A stretch of 64,000 nucleotides of DNA. It comes from Nocardia sp. NBC_00403 (lineage in GTDB: Bacteria > Actinomycetota > Actinomycetes > Mycobacteriales > Mycobacteriaceae). The notes below the pieces were generated by a model, which saw nothing but the letters and a program-made list of their open reading frames with translations, did no database searches and was not told the origin of the DNA. The stretch lies in contig NZ_CP107939.1 in the NCBI RefSeq assembly GCF_036046055.1, forward strand, positions 2,108,001-2,172,000, given 5' to 3'. Shown here piece by piece: positions 26,751-35,678 of the stretch (the stretch's first letter is position 1; each line of letters opens with the position of its first letter). The translations under genes were made by a program, and so were the position numbers.

Positions 26751-28253
26751 TCAGCCCATGCGCCGGTGACGGACCCGGAAGATGGCCTTGGCCACGCGGA
26801 GATCGCGGCGATGGCGGTCGAAGGTCGAAAGATTAACCGGCGCCTGGTAGCGCTTGCGCGCGATGGCCAGCGTCCGGCTGAACTCGCGCAGACCCTGGTC
26901 GCCGTGGTGGTGGCCCTGGCCGTATTCCCCGACCCCGCCGATCGGCAGCGCCGGAATCCCGGCGTAGGCGGTCGAGGAATTGACAGTCACAACGCCGACT
27001 CTGAGCTGCTCGGCGAACGCTTCGGCGCCGTGCACGTCGCGAGTGAATACCGAGACCGCGACACCGTTGCCGACTGCGTTGATGCGTTGCACTGCCTCGT
27101 CCACATTCGCCACTTTGTTGACGATCAGCACCGGCCCGATGCCCTCGCCGGTGATCGCGACGCTCTCCTCCGGCACGTCGGCGAGCACGATGGGCTCGAT
27201 GTAGGGCTCGCGGATCGACTCCAGCCCGCCGACCACCGCCCTGCCGCCGCGGGCCAGCGCGTCGCGGACCTGTTTGCGCACCACATCGACCTGCGACTCC
27301 AGAATCATCGGGCCGTAGGACGCCCGCTTATCCGCGCCGGGTCGCAGCCGCCGTGCCTGATCGGCCACCAGTTCGAGGAAATGTTCGTAGACCGAGCTCG
27401 CAACGTAGGCGCGCTGGATGCCGTTGGCATTCTGGCCCGCATTGGCCATGGCGCCGAACACCGCGGCCTCCGCGGCGTCGTCGAGCTTCGCGTCGACATG
27501 GACGATCATGGCGCCCTTGCCGTTGCGCTCGACGACGACCGGCGTCATCGTCTGCCCGCACAGCGAGATCACCTCACGCGCACCCGCGTCGGAGCCCGCG
27601 TACGCGATCTTGTCCACCTTGGTCCGACACAGGGCGGCGTCGGTTCCGTGGTCGCCGGTAACCACCTGCAGCACAGGTTGATTCGGGGCGAGTCGGCTCC
27701 AGCTCTCGGCCAGCCACACGCCGACGCCGGTGGTGAGCTCGTTCGGTTTGAACACCACCGTATTGCCCGCTGCCATCGCATAGGCGATCGAACCCATCGG
27801 GGTGAACACCGGGTTGTTCCACGGCCCGAGCACCCCGACAACGCCGAGCGGCAGATAGCCAACGGAGGCCCGCTGATTGCGGGTCAGCCAGGTGGACCCC
27901 AGGCGGCGCCGGTCCAGTACGCGGGCGGCATTACGTGCCGCCCAGTCCAGGTTCTCGACGGCGAGCATCACCTCGATTGCCGCGTCCGCCTCCGGTTTTC
28001 CGGTCTCCTCGCACAGGATTTCCACCAATTCGCCTGCCCGCCTGGCAATGCTGCGTTTCCAGTCGAGCAGCCAGCGTTTGCGTCCGCTGAATCCCAGTTC
28101 GGCCCACCACTTTTCGGCCGATCGGGCCGCACGCACCGTGCGGTTCAACTCGCCGGTGCCCATGACGGCGTAATTCCCGACGACTTCGCCGGTGCGCGGG
28201 TCGAAGGACGTCAGCACGTTCGATCGGCCCGATCGCTGCGCGGTCTCGGCCAT
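26751..28253 (-). CDS. Aldehyde dehydrogenase-family protein lacking the catalytic Cys
   Basis: 500-aa protein of the NAD(P)-dependent aldehyde dehydrogenase superfamily. Start ATG 28253 follows GGAGGTGACC; the frame is open to 28559, but the extra residues look random. Family features are present: GVLGPWNNPVFTPMGSIAYA (cofactor domain), NTVVFKPNELT and VVVERNGKGAMIV with the catalytic-loop glutamate. At the active-site loop, where active members read NAGQ-x-C, this one reads NAGQNANGIQRAYV near 27430, so the nucleophilic cysteine is alanine. Dehydrogenase chemistry is therefore doubtful. A non-catalytic or altered-chemistry protein, or a recently inactivated enzyme, are possible. It converges with the TetR gene with 1 bp between stops. 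Confidence 0.85.
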   Translation of the reverse strand: MAETAQRSGRSNVLTSFDPRTGEVVGNYAVMGTGELNRTVRAARSAEKWWAELGFSGRKRWLLDWKRSIARRAGELVEILCEETGKPEADAAIEVMLAVENLDWAARNAARVLDRRRLGSTWLTRNQRASVGYLPLGVVGVLGPWNNPVFTPMGSIAYAMAAGNTVVFKPNELTTGVGVWLAESWSRLAPNQPVLQVVTGDHGTDAALCRTKVDKIAYAGSDAGAREVISLCGQTMTPVVVERNGKGAMIVHVDAKLDDAAEAAVFGAMANAGQNANGIQRAYVASSVYEHFLELVADQARRLRPGADKRASYGPMILESQVDVVRKQVRDALARGGRAVVGGLESIREPYIEPIVLADVPEESVAITGEGIGPVLIVNKVANVDEAVQRINAVGNGVAVSVFTRDVHGAEAFAEQLRVGVVTVNSSTAYAGIPALPIGGVGEYGQGHHHGDQGLREFSRTLAIARKRYQAPVNLSTFDRHRRDLRVAKAIFRVRHRRMG

Positions 28254-28622
28254 GGTCACCTCCCGCAGAGTCGATCCGGCACAGACGCTTCGGGGAGAAG
28301 CAGCGCCGCCGCCGACGAATGAGTGCGTGTGTCCCCCGAGTAGCAGACTATGGTCGCCGCGGCGGCCCGACAAGGCGCTGTCGCCACCCCTGTGCTGTCC
28401 CGGACGGCCGAGACCTGCATCAACCCAGCGCCGAGCCGATCGTCCACCGTTAATGTGAGCAAGCACACAGTTGGATGCGCGGTCCTGTGGGTATCGCGCC
28501 GGCGACCGATCGCGGATCGACGTGCCGGTAACATCGCGCCAGGCGCTACGGATCACCAACCCGGACGTACTTGTGCGTGCGTGCCGACGACCTGGCCGCC
28601 CCCGGCCGATAGTGGAGAGTTG
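28254..28622. other. Divergent intergenic region, no gene seen
   Basis: 369 bp between the aldehyde dehydrogenase-like gene (minus) and the DrrA-type gene (plus). Upstream in-frame extensions of both neighbours run through it but show no homology. It should hold both promoters; no clear operator or -10/-35 pair was recognised. Confidence 0.5.
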
Positions 28623-29642
28623 ATGCCGAGCTTGAACAAAGCAGATTCACACCCCGACGATGCCGTGTCTGTCACCAGCGAGGTCCGGGATACCGAGTAT
28701 GCGGTCGTCGTGGACGATGTCCGGAAATCGTTCGGTGACGTGCACGCGCTGCAAGGTGTCAGCTTCCGCGCCGAGCGGGGGAGCGTGCTCGGCATTCTCG
28801 GTCCGAACGGCGCGGGCAAGACCACCGCGGTGAAGATCCTGTCCACGCTGCTGCGCCCGGACTCGGGTACCGCGACCATCGCCGGGCACGACATCCGTAA
28901 GGACCCGGCCGCGGTGCGCCGATCGATCATGATGACCGGTCAGTACGCCGCGCTCGACGAACACCTGTCCGGCCGCGAGAACCTGGAACTGTTCGGCCGC
29001 CTGATGGGGCTGGGCAAATCCGCCGCCCGCAAGCGTGCCGATGTACTGCTGGAGGAATTCGACCTCGTCGGTGCGGGCCGCAGGCCGGTGCACGGCTACT
29101 CCGGTGGCATGCGCCGCCGCGTCGACATCGCCTGCGGTCTGGTGGTGCGGCCCGAGGTCGTGTTCCTCGACGAGCCCACCACCGGCCTCGACCCACGTAG
29201 TCGCCAGGGTGTCTGGGATCTGGTGACCGCGTTGCAGAACCAGGGCATCACGGTGCTGCTGACCACGCAGTACCTCGAAGAAGCCGATGTGCTCAGCGAC
29301 AACATCATCGTCATCGACAAGGGCCTGGTGATCGCCGAGGGCACGGCCGACGAGCTCAAGGCCAAGACCGGCGGCAGCTATTGCGAGGTCGTTCCGCTGG
29401 ATCCGAAGAAACTGAACAACGCCGCGGCCGCGCTCGGTGATCTGGTACCCGCCGCGGTGCTCGCCGAAATCAATGGCGGCGACCGGATCTCCATACCGGC
29501 CCCCGAAGGCGCCGCCACGCTCACCGAAGCGCTGCGCAGGCTCGACGCCGCGGGTATCGACCTGGCCGATATCGCACTACGGCGGCCCTCCCTCGATGAT
29601 GTCTTCCTGTCCATCACCGGTCATTCGGGTGGCACGGCGTGA
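28623..29642 (+). CDS. ABC transporter ATP-binding subunit, DrrA type
   Basis: 339-aa ATPase of the daunorubicin-resistance (DrrA) ABC exporter family; it powers drug or lipid export at the cytoplasmic face. Walker A GPNGAGKTT, signature YSGGMRRR, Walker B VVFLDEPTTGLD and the C-terminal DrrA-type tail ending near RRPSLDDVFLSITG are all visible. Start ATG 28623 with GGAGAG upstream; an earlier in-frame start at 28350 gives a meaningless extension. Its stop overlaps the next gene (GTGA), so the three exporter genes are translationally coupled. Confidence 0.92.
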   Translation: MPSLNKADSHPDDAVSVTSEVRDTEYAVVVDDVRKSFGDVHALQGVSFRAERGSVLGILGPNGAGKTTAVKILSTLLRPDSGTATIAGHDIRKDPAAVRRSIMMTGQYAALDEHLSGRENLELFGRLMGLGKSAARKRADVLLEEFDLVGAGRRPVHGYSGGMRRRVDIACGLVVRPEVVFLDEPTTGLDPRSRQGVWDLVTALQNQGITVLLTTQYLEEADVLSDNIIVIDKGLVIAEGTADELKAKTGGSYCEVVPLDPKKLNNAAAALGDLVPAAVLAEINGGDRISIPAPEGAATLTEALRRLDAAGIDLADIALRRPSLDDVFLSITGHSGGTA

Positions 29643-30469
29643 CGGCTTCCACCGCGGAACGAGATGTCGACATCGAGGCGTCGGCGCTGTTCGCCGAGCT
29701 ACCCACCGGCAGGCTGTCGTCTTTCGCGCAGTGGCGTGCCCTGACCGGCCGCATCGTCAGGACGATGGTGATGAAAGGCGAGCTGGCCGTCGCCATCGTC
29801 ACCCCGCTGGTGTTCACCGTCGGTTTCTATCTGCCGCTGCGCTATGTGATGAAGGTGTTCCAGGGCATCGATTACGCACAGTTCGTGATGCCGATCATCG
29901 TGTTGCAGACCATGGCCTTCACCATGATGTCGAACGCGCAGCTGGCCGCACTCGAGTCGATGACCGGGTTCACCACTCGACTGCAGACCATGCCGATCGG
30001 CAAGTTTGTTCCGTTGACGGCGCGGATCAGCGCCGGCATGGTCCGTTCGGTCACCTCGTTGACCGCGGCGCTGGTCTTCGGTCACATGATCGGCTTCCGT
30101 TTCGTCGCAGGACTCGGTCAGGCCGTGCTCTTCTGCGTGTTCTCGTTTGCGATCGGGACCGTGCTCGCGATCGGCGCCGACACGCTCGGCAGCTTCAGCA
30201 AGAACCCGGAATCGCTGAGCCAGGCACTGACACTGCCCACCCTGATCTTCGGCATGCTCTCCTGCGGGTTCGTTCCGGAAAAGAGCTTCCCCGAATGGAT
30301 CCAGCCGTTCGTGCGCAATCAGCCGATCTCGCAGTTCTCCTTCGCGTTGGCCGACATGGCCCACGGCGGGGTGACGTGGCAGGTGCTGTGGGTTCCATTG
30401 GTGTGGCTGAGCGGGCTCGCGATCGCGTTCGTCCCGTTGGCGGTCTGGGCAAGCGTGAGGCGGGCATGA
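29639..30469 (+). CDS. ABC-2 type permease, DrrB-like
   Basis: 276-aa membrane subunit of the ABC exporter, with about six hydrophobic helices from residue 50 onward and the ABC-2/DrrB signature region SKNPESLSQALTLPTLIFGM followed by a FVPEKSFPEWIQPF segment, typical of lipid or antibiotic exporters of the Drr group. The GTG start overlaps the ATPase stop by 4 bp and its own stop overlaps the next permease start by 4 bp (ATGA). Confidence 0.9.
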   Translation: MTASTAERDVDIEASALFAELPTGRLSSFAQWRALTGRIVRTMVMKGELAVAIVTPLVFTVGFYLPLRYVMKVFQGIDYAQFVMPIIVLQTMAFTMMSNAQLAALESMTGFTTRLQTMPIGKFVPLTARISAGMVRSVTSLTAALVFGHMIGFRFVAGLGQAVLFCVFSFAIGTVLAIGADTLGSFSKNPESLSQALTLPTLIFGMLSCGFVPEKSFPEWIQPFVRNQPISQFSFALADMAHGGVTWQVLWVPLVWLSGLAIAFVPLAVWASVRRA

Positions 30470-31338
30470 GTTCAGCAGAGGCAACCATGACCCATCCGGT
30501 CATCGACGATATCGAGTCGGCAAGCAATTCCCCGCTTCCCGTGGTGACTGCCAGATCCGAACGCGCGCTGAGCACCTGGGCGGTGCACAGTCTGATCCAG
30601 TGCAAGCGATTGCTGCTGACCTGGGCGCGTGACCCGTCGACCACCATCCAGACCCTGATCTATCCGGCGCTCTCGCTGCTGATGTTCCGAATTGTGCTCG
30701 GTAAACCGATCACCACGGCCACCGGTATCCCGAGCATCTACGGCCAGGTCGCGATGATGACACTCATCGCGGCGATGACCGGCGCCGTGGTCAGCGCAAT
30801 CGGATTCAAGACCGAAAAGGCCACCGGTCTGCTCGGCCGTTTCTGGACGATGCCGGTGCACCGGGCCGCGGGCCTGACCGGGCGGATACTTGCCGAGGCC
30901 GTTCGCGTCTTCCTCACCACCCTGTTCGTCGTCGCAGTCGGTGTGGTCATCGGCTTCCGCTTCGGGCAGGGGCCGCTGGCCGGCATCGCATTGATCGGAA
31001 TTCCGGTGCTGTTCGGAATCGGCTTCGCTGTACTGATCACCACGCTGGCGACAATCACCGAAGGCGTCCTGCTCATCGGCCTCATCGGCACCGTGAATAC
31101 CCTGCTGATGTTCTTCAACTCGGGCTTCGTCCCGGTCTTCGCCTACCCGGTCTGGCTGCAGAGCACGGTCGAGAATCAACCCATGAGCTGTGCCGTCGAT
31201 GCTATGCGCGGCCTGTCGTATGGCGGGCCGGTGGCCGAACCCCTCATGAAGAGCCTCGCCTGGAGCATCGGCCTGATCGTGGTCTTCGCCTATCCCGCGA
31301 TTCGCGGATACCGCCGCGCGGCCGAAACCGGTCGCTGA
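30466..31338 (+). CDS. ABC-2 type permease, DrrC-like
   Basis: 290-aa second membrane subunit of the Drr-type exporter. Cytoplasmic N-terminus of about 70 residues, then six hydrophobic helices with GRFWTMPVHRAAGLTGRI in the conserved loop, the counterpart of the DrrB loop in the preceding protein. ATG 30466 overlaps the DrrB stop by 4 bp. With the ATPase and DrrB it forms the usual A-B-C heteromeric exporter. The cargo is unknown: in this genus Drr-like systems move either polyketides and drugs or complex lipids. A strong hairpin follows. Confidence 0.9.
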   Translation: MSSAEATMTHPVIDDIESASNSPLPVVTARSERALSTWAVHSLIQCKRLLLTWARDPSTTIQTLIYPALSLLMFRIVLGKPITTATGIPSIYGQVAMMTLIAAMTGAVVSAIGFKTEKATGLLGRFWTMPVHRAAGLTGRILAEAVRVFLTTLFVVAVGVVIGFRFGQGPLAGIALIGIPVLFGIGFAVLITTLATITEGVLLIGLIGTVNTLLMFFNSGFVPVFAYPVWLQSTVENQPMSCAVDAMRGLSYGGPVAEPLMKSLAWSIGLIVVFAYPAIRGYRRAAETGR

Positions 31339-31350
31339 CCACTGTCATCG

Positions 31351-31391
31351 AAGGGCGCGTCCGGTGGCTCGCAGCTACCGGACGCGCCCTT
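31351..31391. terminator. Bidirectional terminator between exporter and cyclase genes
   Basis: A 15-bp perfect stem (31351-31365 with 31377-31391) and 11-base loop lie 12 bp after the DrrC-like stop. The right arm is inside the last codons of the convergent lycopene-cyclase-family gene, so the same hairpin serves both transcripts. Confidence 0.85.
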
Positions 31392-32571
31392 CTGTGCGTT
31401 CCGACGACTCGGTGAACGGGTAGTCGACCCAGCGATTCCGATTGGTCCAGCCGACGAGGTCATAGCGCCAACGGAAGGGCCAGGTATGCGCGACGGTGTT
31501 GAACAGGATCGCGCCGAGCGCGGTGTAGTCGGCGTGGGCCGAGAGCAGGGCGCGTTGGCCGCGCAGTGACGCGGTGAAGAAGGCGTCGAACATCGAGATG
31601 GACTGTTCGGTGGTCAGGCGGCCGAGGCTGAATAGGCCGCGCATACGCATCCAATAGGTCAGCCGGGCCTGCCACGGCCATAGTTCGGCGATGGGGTCGC
31701 GGCCCTGCTGGAGTGCGCTGACCGCGGTGTCGACGAGGGCAAGGGAATCGGCGACGCTGTATCCGGTGCACGGGTGCATCATGCCGCCGCGCGATCCGAA
31801 CGGAATCGCTTGCGCCGTCCCCTTTTTCGGTGGCGGCTGGTCGAGCGGATAGTGCGCGGCCTCGCTCGGCTCCGCGCCGGTGAGGGTGATCCCGTGTAGG
31901 GCCAGCCTGTTCAGGGTGCGCTTGCGCAATTCGTGCTGTGGCATGCCGCCGCGCAGGCCGAGGCTGGTTTCCTCGAAGATCACGGTGTCGTTGCCGAGCG
32001 GGACGGCATAGAGGAACGAGGGCGGCTCGTCCGGTCCCGCGCCGTTTTCCGGCCGCCAATCCAGCAGCAGTCCTTCGCCGTCGGCGACCATCGGTGCCGC
32101 GGTCTCGGCGTCGACGAAGATGCCGTGCGCGCTCGCGGCGCGGCGCCGTCCGAGCGCGGGCAGCCCGCGAGTATCGAAAACCATTGCAGCCCTGAGGATT
32201 GTGCCGTCGGCGAGCTCGGCCTCGTTGGCATCGACCCTGGTGGCCCGGCCTGCGATCACGGTGGCGTCGTCGAGTGGCAGCGCAGCGCGCAGGCCGGTCT
32301 TCGACAGCACGCAATAGGGGCGTTCGATGCGATGCTCGGTGCTGGTCCAGACGGTCGGTGCGGCGATCCTCGTGGCAATCGCGCTGGGCGGCAACCACTC
32401 CGGCAACTCGTCGATCCAGCAGGAGAAGGTGGGCGGCCACAGCCGGTCGGGTCGCGGGTCGACCGCGGTGACCCGCAGCCCGGCCCGCATCGCGCGGTGT
32501 GCCAGCGCCCGGCCGGTCGGGCCGAGCCCGACCACACAGAGATCGACATCCCGGCCGGCGCTGACACTCAT
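31375..32571 (-). CDS. Lycopene cyclase-family FAD protein
   Basis: 398-aa flavoprotein resembling lycopene beta-cyclases (CrtL/CrtY type), which cyclise the ends of lycopene using bound reduced FAD without net redox. The FAD-binding motif is at the N-terminus (DLCVVGLGPTGRALAHRAMR). Later family-like elements are WIDELPEWL, MVFDTRG, and GSRGGMMHPCTGYSVADSLA near the C-terminal third. Start ATG 32571 places the dinucleotide motif about ten residues in; GTG 32619 upstream is an alternative and neither has a convincing RBS. No phytoene synthase or desaturase genes are in the window, so the substrate is uncertain. A related FAD hydroxylase is possible. Confidence 0.75.
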   Translation of the reverse strand: MSVSAGRDVDLCVVGLGPTGRALAHRAMRAGLRVTAVDPRPDRLWPPTFSCWIDELPEWLPPSAIATRIAAPTVWTSTEHRIERPYCVLSKTGLRAALPLDDATVIAGRATRVDANEAELADGTILRAAMVFDTRGLPALGRRRAASAHGIFVDAETAAPMVADGEGLLLDWRPENGAGPDEPPSFLYAVPLGNDTVIFEETSLGLRGGMPQHELRKRTLNRLALHGITLTGAEPSEAAHYPLDQPPPKKGTAQAIPFGSRGGMMHPCTGYSVADSLALVDTAVSALQQGRDPIAELWPWQARLTYWMRMRGLFSLGRLTTEQSISMFDAFFTASLRGQRALLSAHADYTALGAILFNTVAHTWPFRWRYDLVGWTNRNRWVDYPFTESSERTEGRVR

Positions 32572-32687
32572 ACCGGCATTCAAACCGCGCGGCCACGCCG
32601 ATGCAACTGTCTGCGACACCGATCACCGTGTTTCCCGAGGCGGCCGTCGCCATCCTCGGGAAACGCGGTGCCGAATGCGATCGCCTG

Positions 32688-33164
32688 CTACTTCGGGGTG
32701 ACCCAGGTGGTGATGTCGGCGTGCACGACCTCGAGCCCGTTCTTGTCGTAGATCGAGACGGGCACGATCAGATCCTGGCCCTCGGTGATCCGAGTGAAGT
32801 CCGGAATCTCCGGCAGCTTCGCGACTGCACGCAGCCCGGTCTCCGCCTTGGCCAGGTACTGGACGTTCATGGCCTTCGGGATCCAGCGGTGCGTGCCCGG
32901 CACCGTCGCCTCGCTGAGCATTCCCATCGCCACCTCGGCCAGGTTGCACGCCGCGATGGCGTGATAGGTGCCCAGATGGTTGTGGATGCCGAACCACTTC
33001 GGCGAGGTCACCTCGCACAGTCCGGGCTCCAGCCGCACCACGCTCGGCAGCACCGTGCCGAAGTACGGCACCCGCGCGACCATGCCGAGGGAGAACAGCG
33101 CGTGCCCGAGCCGGTTGTCCGGCAGCTTCTTCCAGCCGCGGTAGGTGGCGGTCTCTTTTGTCAT
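32688..33164 (-). CDS. Hotdog-fold thioesterase-like protein (DUF4442)
   Basis: 158-aa single-domain protein similar to the DUF4442/PaaI-like hotdog thioesterases, which hydrolyse acyl-CoA or acyl-carrier thioesters as dimers or tetramers. Typical features are the hydrophobic N-terminal helix, SPKWFGIHNHLGTYHAIAAC where the acidic or Asn/His active-site region is expected, then MNVQYLAKAETGL, RAVAKL and DLIVPVSIYDKNG in the sheet. ATG 33164 lies 9 bp from a palindromic site. Transcribed away from the ribosomal operon, upstream of the cyclase-like gene (116 bp), possibly together with it. Confidence 0.8.
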   Translation of the reverse strand: MTKETATYRGWKKLPDNRLGHALFSLGMVARVPYFGTVLPSVVRLEPGLCEVTSPKWFGIHNHLGTYHAIAACNLAEVAMGMLSEATVPGTHRWIPKAMNVQYLAKAETGLRAVAKLPEIPDFTRITEGQDLIVPVSIYDKNGLEVVHADITTWVTPK

Positions 33165-33172
33165 GCCCGTAT

Positions 33173-33188
33173 CTTACTCATAAGTAAG
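33173..33188. promoter_or_regulatory. Palindrome upstream of hotdog thioesterase, TetR-type operator
   Basis: CTTACT-CATA-AGTAAG, a perfect 6-bp inverted repeat with 4-bp spacer, lies 9 bp before the thioesterase start. Such TTACT/AGTAA palindromes are typical targets of TetR-family lipid regulators. No regulator gene is next to it, so control in trans is implied. Confidence 0.5.
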
Positions 33189-33686
33189 TTCTCGGACGGT
33201 AGGGTCCGGACACCTGGATTTCGCGGCACGATCGACTCGGGGGCGCGCCCGGGATTCGCGGTCTGACCTGCGCTGTGGGCGGCCGGTGGTGTTGTGCGGG
33301 GGGTGGATTTGAAGTCATCGGCGGCGTCGGGCATACTGTTCGGGTTGCCTTGCACCGGGCCATGCCTGTTCCTCGGGTTGTGGTGGGTGGCGAGGCGAGC
33401 AGTACCCAATCGTGTACCTCGCTGGATTCCAGCGTGGGTACGTCCGGGACAGTGTTCCGAAGCCTGAGGTGAATTTCGATTCCGGGGCAGAGGAATGAGC
33501 GGATGGGCGACACGCCCGACCGCGTGGACCGGAGAACCATGACAGATGAACAGCGGCGAGGATCGGGCGTGCCCGGTCGCGATCTCTTAGCGAGACGTCT
33601 TCGTGTGTTCGGGCTGTGCAAATTGAGGGTGGTACGGAAGCCAGCTTCCGGATCACGAAGGAAAAGCGGAGAAAAGGACACTTAGC
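33189..33686 (+). other. S10 operon leader and promoter region
   Basis: About 500 bp without a supported gene before rpsJ. A possible sigma-70-like promoter is TTGAAG at 33309-33314 and CATACT at 33332-33337 with 17-bp spacing, which would leave a leader of roughly 340 nt. A short hairpin GGAAGC-CA-GCTTCC sits about 45 bp before rpsJ. Long untranslated leaders are usual for this operon. ORFs on both strands here show no homology. Confidence 0.55.
33309..33337 (+). promoter_or_regulatory. Candidate S10 operon promoter
   Basis: TTGAAG and CATACT separated by 17 bp match four of six positions each of the vegetative -35 and -10 consensus. It is the best pair noticed in the leader, about 350 bp before rpsJ. 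Confidence 0.3.
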
Positions 33687-33992
33687 GTGGCGGGACAGAA
33701 GATCCGCATCAGGCTCAAGGCCTACGACCACGAAGCGATCGACGCCTCAGCGCGCAAGATCGTGGAGACGGTGACCCGCACCGGGGCCCGTGTCGTCGGG
33801 CCGGTGCCGTTGCCGACCGAGAAGAACGTGTACTGCGTCATCCGTTCGCCGCACAAGTACAAGGACTCGCGCGAGCACTTCGAGATGCGTACGCACAAGC
33901 GGCTGATCGACATCCTCGACCCGACGCCGAAGACGGTTGACGCGCTCATGCGCATCGACCTGCCGGCCAGCGTCGACGTCAACATTCAGTGA
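33687..33992 (+). CDS. rpsJ: 30S ribosomal protein S10
   Basis: 101-aa S10 of the small subunit head, also the NusE partner of NusB in antitermination. The full-length family sequence is evident, from [18 protein letters not shown] through [20 protein letters not shown] to the end. Start GTG 33687, preceded by a purine-rich GGAGAAAAGGAC. First gene of the S10 operon; rplC follows after 14 bp. Confidence 0.98.
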   Translation: MAGQKIRIRLKAYDHEAIDASARKIVETVTRTGARVVGPVPLPTEKNVYCVIRSPHKYKDSREHFEMRTHKRLIDILDPTPKTVDALMRIDLPASVDVNIQ

Positions 33993-34006
33993 CGGGGACT
34001 CGAGAC

Positions 34007-34672
34007 ATGACTGATAACAAGAACAGGCCAGCGGCCGGCATCCTGGGCACCAAGCTCGGCATGACCCAGGTGTTCGACGACAAGAACCGCGTCGTTCCCG
34101 TGACCGTCATCAAGGCCGGACCGAACGTCGTTACCCAGATTCGCACCGTGGAGCGCGACGGCTACAGCGCCGTCCAGGTCGCTTTCGGCGCCATCGACCC
34201 GCGCAAGGTGAACAAGCCGGTCTCCGGTCAGTTCGCCAAGGCCGGTGTCACCCCGCGTCGCCACGTCGCCGAAATCCGCGTTGCGGATGCTTCCACCTTC
34301 GAGGTCGGCCAGGAGCTGACTGCCGAGGTGTTCGAAGAGGGCGCGTACGTGGACGTGACCGGCACCAGCAAGGGCAAGGGCTTCGCAGGCACCATGAAGC
34401 GCCACGGCTTCGCCGGTCAGGGCGCCTCGCACGGTGCGCAGGCCGTGCACCGCCGCCCGGGTTCCATCGGTGGTTGCGCCACCCCCGGCCGCGTGTTCAA
34501 GGGCATGCGGATGTCGGGCCGGATGGGCAACGATCGCGTCACCACGCAGAACCTGTCGGTTCACAAGGTGGACGTCGAGAACGGCTTGCTGCTGATCAAG
34601 GGAGCGATCCCGGGTCGTCGCGGCAACGTCGTCGTCGTCAAGAGCGCCGTGAAGGGTGGTGCACACGCATGA
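34007..34672 (+). CDS. rplC: 50S ribosomal protein L3
   Basis: 221-aa L3, a large-subunit assembly protein near the peptidyl-transferase centre. Recognised by [19 protein letters not shown] at the N-terminus and the central loop region [16 protein letters not shown] with [21 protein letters not shown] 34007 is taken as start because L3 normally begins a few residues before [10 protein letters not shown]; an in-frame GTG at 33989 overlaps the rpsJ stop and is less likely. Overlaps rplD by 4 bp. Confidence 0.97.
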   Translation: MTDNKNRPAAGILGTKLGMTQVFDDKNRVVPVTVIKAGPNVVTQIRTVERDGYSAVQVAFGAIDPRKVNKPVSGQFAKAGVTPRRHVAEIRVADASTFEVGQELTAEVFEEGAYVDVTGTSKGKGFAGTMKRHGFAGQGASHGAQAVHRRPGSIGGCATPGRVFKGMRMSGRMGNDRVTTQNLSVHKVDVENGLLLIKGAIPGRRGNVVVVKSAVKGGAHA

Positions 34673-35343
34673 CAAGCCTGGAGAAGAAGACCAATCTGAC
34701 GCTTCCGGTCAAGGAACTGGGCGGCAAGACCAATGGCACCGTCGAACTCCCCGCGGAGATCTTCGACGCGACCGCCAACATCTCGCTGATGCATCAGGTT
34801 GTCGTCGCGCAGCTTGCCGCGGCCCGTCAGGGTACGCACGCCACCAAGACCCGCGGTGAAGTCCGCGGTGGTGGCAAGAAGCCGTACCGGCAGAAGGGCA
34901 CCGGCCGCGCCCGTCAGGGCTCGACCCGCGCGCCGCAGTTCGTCGGTGGTGGCACGGTCCACGGCCCGCAGCCGCGTGACTACAGCCAGCGCACCCCCAA
35001 GAAGATGATCCGCGCTGCACTGCGTGGAGCACTTTCGGACCGTGCGCGCAACGAGCGCATCCACGTGATCACCGAACTGGTTGCCGGGCAGGACCCGTCG
35101 ACCAAGACGGCCAAGAGCTTCCTCGCGGAGCTTTCGGACCGCAAGAAGTTCCTCGTCGTCCTCGGACGCGAAGATCTGGCGGCCTGGAAGAGCGTGCAGA
35201 ACCTCGAGTTCGTGCACCCGATCGCGCCGGATCAGCTCAACACCTACGACGTGCTGGAAAGCGACGAAGTGGTGTTCAGCGTCGAGGCCTTGAACGCCTT
35301 TGTGCACGGCCCCGCCGAAGCTGCACAGGAGGAGAGCAAGTGA
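34669..35343 (+). CDS. rplD: 50S ribosomal protein L4
   Basis: 224-aa L4, which lines the peptide exit tunnel; in some bacteria it also autoregulates the S10 operon. The extended loop is visible as [19 protein letters not shown] and [17 protein letters not shown]. Start ATG 34669 overlaps the rplC stop (ATGA). Upstream in-frame extension to 34474 is a shadow of rplC. Overlaps rplW by 4 bp. Confidence 0.97.
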   Translation: MTSLEKKTNLTLPVKELGGKTNGTVELPAEIFDATANISLMHQVVVAQLAAARQGTHATKTRGEVRGGGKKPYRQKGTGRARQGSTRAPQFVGGGTVHGPQPRDYSQRTPKKMIRAALRGALSDRARNERIHVITELVAGQDPSTKTAKSFLAELSDRKKFLVVLGREDLAAWKSVQNLEFVHPIAPDQLNTYDVLESDEVVFSVEALNAFVHGPAEAAQEESK

Positions 35344-35645
35344 CCACCATCGCCGACCCCCGCGACATCCTGCTGGCGCCGGTCATCTCGGAGAAGTCCT
35401 ACGGACTGATCGAGGAAGGCACCTACACCTTCATCGTGCACCCGGACTCCAACAAGACGCAGATCAAGATCGCCGTCGAGAAGGTTTTCGGCGTGAAGGT
35501 GACCAGCGTCAACACCGCCAACCGTCAGGGCAAGCGCAAGCGGACCCGCTTCGGTTACGGCAAGCGCAAGGACACCAAGCGCGCGCTCGTGACCATCTCG
35601 GCCGACAGCAAGCCCATCGAGATCTTCGGAGGCCCGGTCGCGTAA
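35340..35645 (+). CDS. rplW: 50S ribosomal protein L23
   Basis: 101-aa L23, at the tunnel exit, the docking site for trigger factor and SRP. Family signature [20 protein letters not shown] near the N-terminus and [18 protein letters not shown] in the basic arm. GTG start overlaps the rplD stop (GTGA). rplB follows after 33 bp. Confidence 0.97.
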   Translation: MTTIADPRDILLAPVISEKSYGLIEEGTYTFIVHPDSNKTQIKIAVEKVFGVKVTSVNTANRQGKRKRTRFGYGKRKDTKRALVTISADSKPIEIFGGPVA

Positions 35646-35678
35646 GCGCCTGGGAATCCAGAAAGTAGAGAAGAACTC

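Noticed and set aside
33178..33681. Minus-strand ORF opposite the S10 leader
   Set aside because: Composition looks random, there is no domain, and it lies antisense to the leader of a highly expressed operon.
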